A stretch of 8,537 nt of DNA from DATAEE01 sp036257535 (GTDB lineage Bacteria; Acidobacteriota; Vicinamibacteria; Vicinamibacterales; 2-12-FULL-66-21), in contig DATAFJ010000183.1 of assembly GCA_036257535.1 (NCBI GenBank), forward strand, positions 1 to 8,537, read 5' to 3'. Positions 4,091-8,537 of this stretch are shown piece after piece (within the stretch, counting starts at the first letter, position 1; each line of letters opens with the position of its first letter). The translations under genes were made by a program, and so were the position numbers. The notes under the pieces were generated by a model that did no database searches, was not told where the DNA came from, and worked only from the letters and a program-made list of their open reading frames with translations.

Positions 4091-7027
4091 ATGAGGAAGC
4101 TCGCGACGGTCGGCCTTTCGCTCGCCATCGCGTTCGGCGTCGCGGCCGGCGCGCCGTCGGCCCAGGCGCTTCGCCAGACGCCGCAAGCCAGAACCCAGAA
4201 GATCGACGAGGAATACACGCGCCGGATCAAGGAGCACACGCAGGACCCGCGCATCAGCACCGAGCTGGTCGATCATCTGCCGGCTTCCGACAGCGTGCCT
4301 TCGCCGTTGAAGTTCTTCGGCCGCATCGTGGGCGAGCCTGGGCAGCTCACGTACTACAAGGACATCGTCCGCTACCTCGAGGCACTCGACAAAGGATCCG
4401 ACCGGTTGACCATGTGGCCGATCGGGAAGAGCGACGAGGGACGTGAGATGGTGGCGGTCGCGATCGCGGATGAAGCGACGATCAGATCGCTCGACAAGTA
4501 CAAGCAGATAACCGCGCAGCTCACCGATCCTCGAAAGATCCCGGAGACGCAGGCCAGACAGCTCATTCAAACCGGCAAGCCGATCTACTACGCGCTCGGG
4601 AGCATCCACTCGCCGGAGACGGGCAGCCCGGAAATGCTCATGGAGCTCGCGTACCGCATGATCGTGGACGAGAGCGCGTTCATTCAGACGATCCGCAACA
4701 ACTCCATCTTCATGTTCACCCCGGCGACGGAAGTCGACGGCCGCGACAAGCAGGTCGACAGCTTCAACTACCAGAAGAAGACCGGCAAGACGCCGCCACC
4801 GCTCGTCTACTGGGGCAACTACGTCGCGCACGACAACAACCGGGATGCGATGGGCGTGTCGCTCAACCTTACCCGGAACATGCTCGACACGTTTCTGCGG
4901 TGGCATCCGACGGTGTGGCACGACCTGCACGAGTCCGTGACGTACCTGTACACGTCGACCGGCACCGGTCCCTACAACACGTCCGTCGATCCGATTGTCG
5001 TCGACGAGTGGTGGCTGCTCGCGAAGGTCGAGACGAGCGAGATGGCGAAGCGCGGCGTCCCCGGCGTGTGGACCTACAACTTCTACGACGGCTGGGTTCC
5101 GAACTACCTGTTCTGGGTTGCGAACATGCACAACTCGATCGGGCGGTTCTACGAGACGCAGGCGTATCGTGGCGAGAACTACGAGCTCAACGTCCCAATC
5201 ACGACGACGAGCCGGGAGTGGTACCGTCCGAACCCGCCGCTGCCATCGATCAAGTGGGGTCCCCGCAACAACGTCAACATGCAGCAGTCGGCGCTGCTGC
5301 TCGCGATGAACTACGTCGCGCGCAACGGCCAGACGTTCCTTGAGAACTATTACCTGAAGAATAAGCGTGCCGTCGAGCGCGGCAAGGCGCAGGCGCCGTA
5401 CGCGTGGGTGATCCCGGCGTCGCAGCGGCGCCGCGTCGAAGCGGCGGAGCTGGTCAACCTTCTGCGGCTGCAGGGCGCGGAGGTTCACACGGCCAACGCC
5501 GCCTGGACCGCGGGCAGTACAACCGTCGCCGCCGGCGACTACGTCGTCCGCATGGATCAGCCGTACAGCACGCTCGTCGACATCCTGCTCGACACGCAGT
5601 TCTATCCGGCGGCGAATCCGCGGCCGTACGACGATACGGGGTGGAGCTTTCCGCTGTTGCGCAACGTGACCGCCACGAAAGTGGACGACAAGGCCATCCT
5701 GACCCAGCCGATGACGCTGGTTGCCCAGGACGTCAGCGTGCCAGGCTCGATCAGCGGGAACGGCGACACGCTGATCGTCGAGCACAACACGGACAACACG
5801 CTTGCGACGTTCCGCTTCCAGCACGCGAGCGTGAAGATGCTCGCGGCCGAAGAGGACTTCGAGGCGTCGGGGCGAAAGTTCGCCGCCGGCGCGTTCATCA
5901 TTCCCGGCGCTGACCGTTCCGCGCTCGAGGCGTCGATCAAGAAGCTGGGACTGTCGGCGTACGCGGTGGCTGGCGTGCCGTCGGTGAAGACGCACGAGCT
6001 CGACGTTCCGCGGATTGGCTACGTGCACTCGTGGGCGCGCACGCAGGACGAAGGCTGGGTGCGCATGGCCTTCGACAGGTTCAAGGTGCCGTACACCTAC
6101 TTCGCCGATCAGAAGCTGCGCGACGGCAACCTTCGCGCGAAGTACGACGTCATCGTCTTGCCGCACATCGGCGGCGATGCGCAGTCGCAGGTCAACGGCC
6201 TGCCGCTCATCGGCGATCCGATTCCGTACAAGAAGAGTGAGCTCACGCCAAATCTCGGCGTTCTGGACCAGAGCGACGACATCCGCGGCGGCATGGGCCT
6301 TCCAGGGCTGACCGAGCTTGCGAAGTTCGTCCAGGAGGGAGGCACGCTCATCGTCGAGGGCTCGACGACGACGATTTTTCCGGCCTACGGGCTGATGCCG
6401 GGTGTCACCGTCGAAGAGCCGCAGGGGCTGTTCGTGCGCGGGTCCGTCCTCAAGGCGGAATTCGCCGACAAGAGGAGCCCGATCGCGTATGGCTTCGATC
6501 AGAAAGCGCTGGCTGTCTACTTCAACCAGGCGCCAGTGCTTCGAGTCGGCGCTGGCGGGCTCGGCGGGTTCGGATTCGGCGGAGGGCCGCAGATCCCGGG
6601 CGTCGGTCAGAACCTGACGCCGAACGCCGTTCCCGAGACGCTGACGACGCTCGAGCCTCAGGAGAAGCCGCGGCCGGCGCAGCGGCCGATGGTTGACGAG
6701 GCGGCGCAGCTTCGACAGATGGCGCGCGCGTTCGGGTTCAACATCGACGAGCGCGCGCCCCGTGTGATTCTGCGCTTTCCGACCGATCCGAACGACATGC
6801 TTCTCTCGGGCGCACTCGTCGGCGGTCAGGCGCTGTCAGGACGCGCCGTCGCGCTCGACGCGAGCGTCGGCAAGGGCCACGTCGTCATGTTCGCGAACCG
6901 CCCGTACTGGCGATGGGAAACGCAGGGGAGCTTCTTCCTGGGCTTCAACGCGATCCTGAACTGGAACGATCTCGACGTCGGCAAGCCCGCCGAGAAGCAG
7001 ACGACGACGGAGCAGGCGGCGCGATAA
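4091..7027 (+). CDS. Secreted M14-family zinc carboxypeptidase-like protein with C-terminal amidotransferase-like domain
   Basis: The protein has 978 residues. MRK followed by a hydrophobic core and PSAQA (22-26) is a signal peptide with a likely cut after A26, so it acts in the periplasm or outside. The M14 metallopeptidase domain spans roughly 75-430. Zinc ligands are H173 and E176 in SIHSPETGSPE, and H280 in WHDLHES. N250-R251-D252 is the usual substrate-binding Asn-Arg pair. E355 in GRFYETQAY is the best candidate for the catalytic glutamate, by position only. Residues 435-630 are a linker/beta region. Residues 640-765 (GYVHSWARTQDEGWVRMAF ... YDVIVLPHIGG ... FVQEGGTLIVEGSTT) resemble a class I glutamine amidotransferase-like fold, with no obvious catalytic cysteine where one would expect it. 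A glycine-rich stretch lies at 820-840. It is far longer than the about 300-400 residues of simple carboxypeptidases, but this layout is familiar in Acidobacteriota. The substrate is unknown; peptide scavenging is plausible. Confidence 0.9.
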   Translation: MRKLATVGLSLAIAFGVAAGAPSAQALRQTPQARTQKIDEEYTRRIKEHTQDPRISTELVDHLPASDSVPSPLKFFGRIVGEPGQLTYYKDIVRYLEALDKGSDRLTMWPIGKSDEGREMVAVAIADEATIRSLDKYKQITAQLTDPRKIPETQARQLIQTGKPIYYALGSIHSPETGSPEMLMELAYRMIVDESAFIQTIRNNSIFMFTPATEVDGRDKQVDSFNYQKKTGKTPPPLVYWGNYVAHDNNRDAMGVSLNLTRNMLDTFLRWHPTVWHDLHESVTYLYTSTGTGPYNTSVDPIVVDEWWLLAKVETSEMAKRGVPGVWTYNFYDGWVPNYLFWVANMHNSIGRFYETQAYRGENYELNVPITTTSREWYRPNPPLPSIKWGPRNNVNMQQSALLLAMNYVARNGQTFLENYYLKNKRAVERGKAQAPYAWVIPASQRRRVEAAELVNLLRLQGAEVHTANAAWTAGSTTVAAGDYVVRMDQPYSTLVDILLDTQFYPAANPRPYDDTGWSFPLLRNVTATKVDDKAILTQPMTLVAQDVSVPGSISGNGDTLIVEHNTDNTLATFRFQHASVKMLAAEEDFEASGRKFAAGAFIIPGADRSALEASIKKLGLSAYAVAGVPSVKTHELDVPRIGYVHSWARTQDEGWVRMAFDRFKVPYTYFADQKLRDGNLRAKYDVIVLPHIGGDAQSQVNGLPLIGDPIPYKKSELTPNLGVLDQSDDIRGGMGLPGLTELAKFVQEGGTLIVEGSTTTIFPAYGLMPGVTVEEPQGLFVRGSVLKAEFADKRSPIAYGFDQKALAVYFNQAPVLRVGAGGLGGFGFGGGPQIPGVGQNLTPNAVPETLTTLEPQEKPRPAQRPMVDEAAQLRQMARAFGFNIDERAPRVILRFPTDPNDMLLSGALVGGQALSGRAVALDASVGKGHVVMFANRPYWRWETQGSFFLGFNAILNWNDLDVGKPAEKQTTTEQAAR

Positions 7028-7036
7028 GACAGTGTT

Positions 7037-7091
7037 GTAGCGCAGCCCTTCAGGGCTGCGTTCGTGAAGCAGGCCTAAAGGCCTGCGCTAC
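7037..7091. repeat. 55-bp double-hairpin intergenic palindrome (REP/MITE-like)
   Basis: The outer arms gtagcgcag (7037-7045) and ctgcgctac (7083-7091) are perfect inverted repeats. Inside are two different hairpins: cgcagccc/gggctgcg (7041-7048 with 7053-7060, loop TTCA) and gcaggcc/ggcctgc (7069-7075 with 7080-7086, loop TAAA). Between them is a small palindrome, TTCGTGAA (7061-7068). The outer stem and inner hairpins share bases, so they are alternative folds. Read on the plus strand in one frame it gives EAGLKACAT, a peptide I recall as a recurrent artefact tail in Acidobacteriota annotations, which suggests a high-copy element, perhaps moved by a REP-associated (RAYT) transposase. It lies between convergent genes and may also end transcription. 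Confidence 0.75.
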
Positions 7092-7521
7092 GGCGATGGG
7101 TTTGCTTCCCAATCCCGTACGCCTCGCGCAGCAGCCTCACAAAGGCGCGGTCGATCTGCGCGGGTTCCGTGATCCGGAACCAGTGGATCCAATCGTTGCG
7201 CAGCAGGTGTTCCACTTTCGTCAGCCTCGGATGGCCGGCGCGGCGCTTGAGCCAGAAATGCCCGTCGAGCCAGCGCTTCTTCGGCATCGCCCGCGCGAAG
7301 CGGACGCGGACCTGGAACGCGATGCTCGTCTTCTGCGCGTAGACAGTGACAGGTCCGAACCGGCGCACGACTTCGTCGAGCCGATCGAACGCTTCGCGCA
7401 CGACGGGATCCTTACCGGCGAAGTGGTCTTCGATCCGGTAGCGCCCGCACGAGTGCCAGATGTGCGCGGTCACGAAGCGGTGCCCGCACTCCGGGCACTT
7501 CCAGAGAGTGCGCTCGCGCAT
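7075..7521 (-). CDS. DUF5655-type protein with N-terminal zinc-ribbon-like motif
   Basis: The protein has 148 residues and reads as a small cytoplasmic protein of the DUF5655 type. KCPECGHRF (8-16) followed by HIWHSCGRY (20-28) gives C9, C12, H23 and C25 as likely metal ligands. The remainder, with IEDHFAGKDPVVREAFDRL, TVYAQKTSIAFQVRVRFA and HWFRITEPAQIDRAFVRLLREAY, matches the recalled domain pattern; the biochemical role is unknown. The start at 7521 is chosen because family members open just before the Cys motif. An ATG at 7545 would add eight residues and overlap the divergent gene's start codon, while a longer frame to 7665 runs through the coding region of that gene. There is no ribosome binding site, consistent with a leaderless message. 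The last four residues (SAGL) and the stop codon lie within the palindromic repeat at 7037-7091, so the natural C-terminus was probably altered by the repeat's insertion. Confidence 0.78.
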   Translation of the reverse strand: MRERTLWKCPECGHRFVTAHIWHSCGRYRIEDHFAGKDPVVREAFDRLDEVVRRFGPVTVYAQKTSIAFQVRVRFARAMPKKRWLDGHFWLKRRAGHPRLTKVEHLLRNDWIHWFRITEPAQIDRAFVRLLREAYGIGKQTHRRSAGL

Positions 7522-7529
7522 GTCTGCAC

Positions 7530-7536
7530 TATTATG
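7530..7536. promoter_or_regulatory. Candidate shared divergent -10 region (leaderless promoters)
   Basis: In an otherwise GC-rich stretch, TATTATG stands alone between two divergent starts. On the plus strand TATTAT (7530-7535) puts a start near 7542-7544, at the ATG of the DinB-like gene. On the minus strand CATAAT (7536-7531) puts a start near 7521-7524, at the ATG of the DUF5655 gene. Neither gene has a ribosome binding site, which fits leaderless messages. No -35 boxes are seen. Confidence 0.4.
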
Positions 7537-7543
7537 AACGGCC

Positions 7544-8026
7544 ATGGACCAGGAAGCCGGCCGCCGGTTCCTCCGCCACACGGTGGCGACGCTGGCGTAT
7601 CGCGGCGGAAAAGCGCTCCGCGGCGCGCCCTCGACGTTCGGTACTTTCAACGCCGGACCCTCCACGCGGACGCCGGGGCAGATCCTCGCGCACGTGGGCG
7701 ATCTTCTCGACTGGGCGCTGTCGCAGGCTGAAGGGAAGCAGCGCTGGAGCGATTCGGCGCCGCAGGCGTGGGACGCGGACGTGCAGCGCTTCTTCCGTGC
7801 GCTCGAGACGCTCGACGCATATCTCGCCTCGAACCGCCCGCTCGGCTATCCGCCCGAGGCCATCTTCCAGGGAGCGATCGCCGACGCGCTGACGCACGTC
7901 GGACAGATCAACATGCTGCGCCGGCTCGCCGGCGCGCCGGTCCGCGGCGAGAACTACTTCAAGGCGGACATCGTCGCTGGGCGGGTCGGCGCGGAGCAGG
8001 CCGCGGCGCGCAAGGAGTTCGACTAG
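7544..8026 (+). CDS. DinB-like (DinB/YfiT superfamily) protein
   Basis: The protein has 160 residues and is mainly helical, with no signal peptide or membrane segment. TPGQILAHVGDLLDWAL (43-59), then RFFRALETLDAYL (82-94) and FQGAIADALTHVGQINMLRRL (108-128), match the DinB-like four-helix pattern in which histidines on separate helices bind a metal. H50 and H118 are the expected ligands; H12 on the first helix could be a third, but the usual HxxxH is missing. Family members include thiol-dependent transferases, and most bacterial copies have no known function. The ATG at 7544 lacks a ribosome binding site; see the shared -10 region upstream. The stop overlaps the ribosome binding site of the FKBP gene, so the two are probably co-transcribed. 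The alternative label is simply a hypothetical protein of the DinB superfamily. Confidence 0.7.
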   Translation: MDQEAGRRFLRHTVATLAYRGGKALRGAPSTFGTFNAGPSTRTPGQILAHVGDLLDWALSQAEGKQRWSDSAPQAWDADVQRFFRALETLDAYLASNRPLGYPPEAIFQGAIADALTHVGQINMLRRLAGAPVRGENYFKADIVAGRVGAEQAAARKEFD

Positions 8027-8029
8027 GGA
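8025..8029 (+). promoter_or_regulatory. Ribosome binding site deciding the FKBP start
   Basis: AGGGA overlaps the TAG stop of the DinB-like gene and lies nine bases before the ATG at 8039. In-frame ATGs at 8030 (too close), 8042 and 8051 are less well placed. Confidence 0.55.
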
Positions 8030-8038
8030 ATGTGTGAC

Positions 8039-8537
8039 ATGATGAGCCGCATGACGATTCGCTCGACGGGTTCTGCCGTACTGGTGCTCTCGGTTCTCGT
8101 GGGATCGGCGTTCTCGGTATCGGCGCAGACAACGCTGCCGCCTCCATCAGACGTCGCCGCACCACCCGCCGACGCGCAGAAGACCGCATCCGGACTCGCA
8201 CACAAGCTGCTTCAGCCCGGAAAAGGGGAAACACATCCGGGCAAGACCGACAGAGTCACGGTGCACTACACCGGCTGGACGACCGACGGAAAGATGTTCG
8301 ACAGTTCTGTCGCGAGAAAAGCGCCGGCAAGCTTCGGCCTCAACCGCGTGATCCCGGGCTGGAGCGAGGGCGTTCAGCTGATGGTCGTGGGAGAGAAGCG
8401 GCGCTTCTGGATTCCGGAGGCGCTCGCCTACAAGGGGGCCGAAGGACGGCCCAAGGGCATGCTCGTCTTTGATGTGGAGCTTATGAATATCGAACCATCG
8501 CCGACCGCCGCGCCAGCCGACGTCGCCAAGCCGCCGG
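8039..8537 (+). CDS. Exported FKBP-type peptidyl-prolyl cis-trans isomerase (3' end outside window)
   Basis: The 166 visible residues include a signal peptide (MMSRMTIRST, hydrophobic core 12-27, probable cut after VSA at 29), a short Pro/Ala linker (31-48) and one FKBP domain (about 50-153). It would catalyse prolyl bond isomerisation during folding in the periplasm. Matches to the FKBP12 pocket are Y77 (VHYTGW), F87-D88 (MFDSS), F99, V104-I105 and W108 (RVIPGWSEGVQLM), Y131 and F144 (LVFDVELMNIE). The loop between Y131 and F144 is about four residues shorter than in FKBP12 and lacks its IIPPHA stretch. After the domain a Pro/Ala-rich tail (SPTAAPADVAKPP) runs off the window with no stop seen; a second domain could follow. 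It lies 12 bases downstream of the DinB-like gene. Confidence 0.92.
   Translation, partial: MMSRMTIRSTGSAVLVLSVLVGSAFSVSAQTTLPPPSDVAAPPADAQKTASGLAHKLLQPGKGETHPGKTDRVTVHYTGWTTDGKMFDSSVARKAPASFGLNRVIPGWSEGVQLMVVGEKRRFWIPEALAYKGAEGRPKGMLVFDVELMNIEPSPTAAPADVAKPP

Noticed and set aside
3090..4094. A 334-residue plus-strand frame opposite the YihY gene
   Set aside because: Arg/Glu/Asp-dominated antisense translation of membrane-helix codons, with no recognisable domain.
3878..6166. A 762-residue open frame on the minus strand, antisense to most of the M14 peptidase gene
   Set aside because: Its product is monotonous Arg/Val/His/Leu/Asp without recognisable domains, typical of the antisense frame of a GC-rich gene. 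The plus strand has clear M14 motifs, a signal peptide and a strong ribosome binding site.
7522..7665. N-terminal extension of the DUF5655 protein to a start at 7665
   Set aside because: The added 48 residues are antisense to the DinB-like coding region and precede the point where the family normally begins.
6913..7731. A 272-residue plus-strand frame running through the repeat and containing GLKACAT
   Set aside because: It is an out-of-frame read of the peptidase end, the repeat and the antisense of the DUF5655 gene. It is useful only for recognising the repeat.

Overview
The window reads as chromosomal DNA of a GC-rich, Gram-negative (two-membrane) bacterium. The mix of genes suggests Acidobacteriota, probably the Vicinamibacteria group: a secreted M14 metallopeptidase with a C-terminal amidotransferase-like half, a DinB-like protein, a small outer-membrane barrel, and a palindromic intergenic repeat whose translation gives the GLKACAT/SAGL peptide often seen as spurious protein tails in that phylum. 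This assignment is inference from recalled family and repeat patterns; nothing in the window proves it. There are no rRNA or tRNA genes, CRISPR arrays, transposases or phage genes.

Layout. Positions 1-1011 (+): the 3' part of argH, overlapping by one base a SixA-like histidine phosphatase, then a perfect 10-bp hairpin facing the next, convergent genes. Positions 1060-4034 (-): three envelope genes, transcribed in the order YihY/BrkB-family membrane protein, VirB10/TrbI-like single-pass protein with a proline-rich linker and glycine-zipper hairpin, and an 8-stranded outer-membrane barrel. Positions 4091-7027 (+): a 978-residue secreted M14 peptidase, divergent from the YihY gene across a 56-bp promoter region. 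Positions 7037-7091: a 55-bp double-hairpin repeat between convergent genes. Positions 7075-7521 (-): a DUF5655-type protein whose stop codon lies inside that repeat. Positions 7544-8026 (+): a DinB-like protein, divergent from the DUF5655 gene with only 22 bp between start codons. Positions 8039-8537 (+): an exported FKBP-type prolyl isomerase, cut by the window end.

How the genes may work together. argH/sixA and DinB-like/FKBP look like translationally coupled pairs. The three minus-strand envelope genes lie 63 and 116 bp apart. They together offer an inner-membrane protein, an envelope-spanning protein and an outer-membrane protein, and this is the most interesting possible undescribed module. 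No other type IV secretion or conjugation gene is present, so the VirB10-like protein appears to be an orphan. Two minus-strand genes (YihY and DUF5655) end in tails that appear to be built from dispersed repeats.
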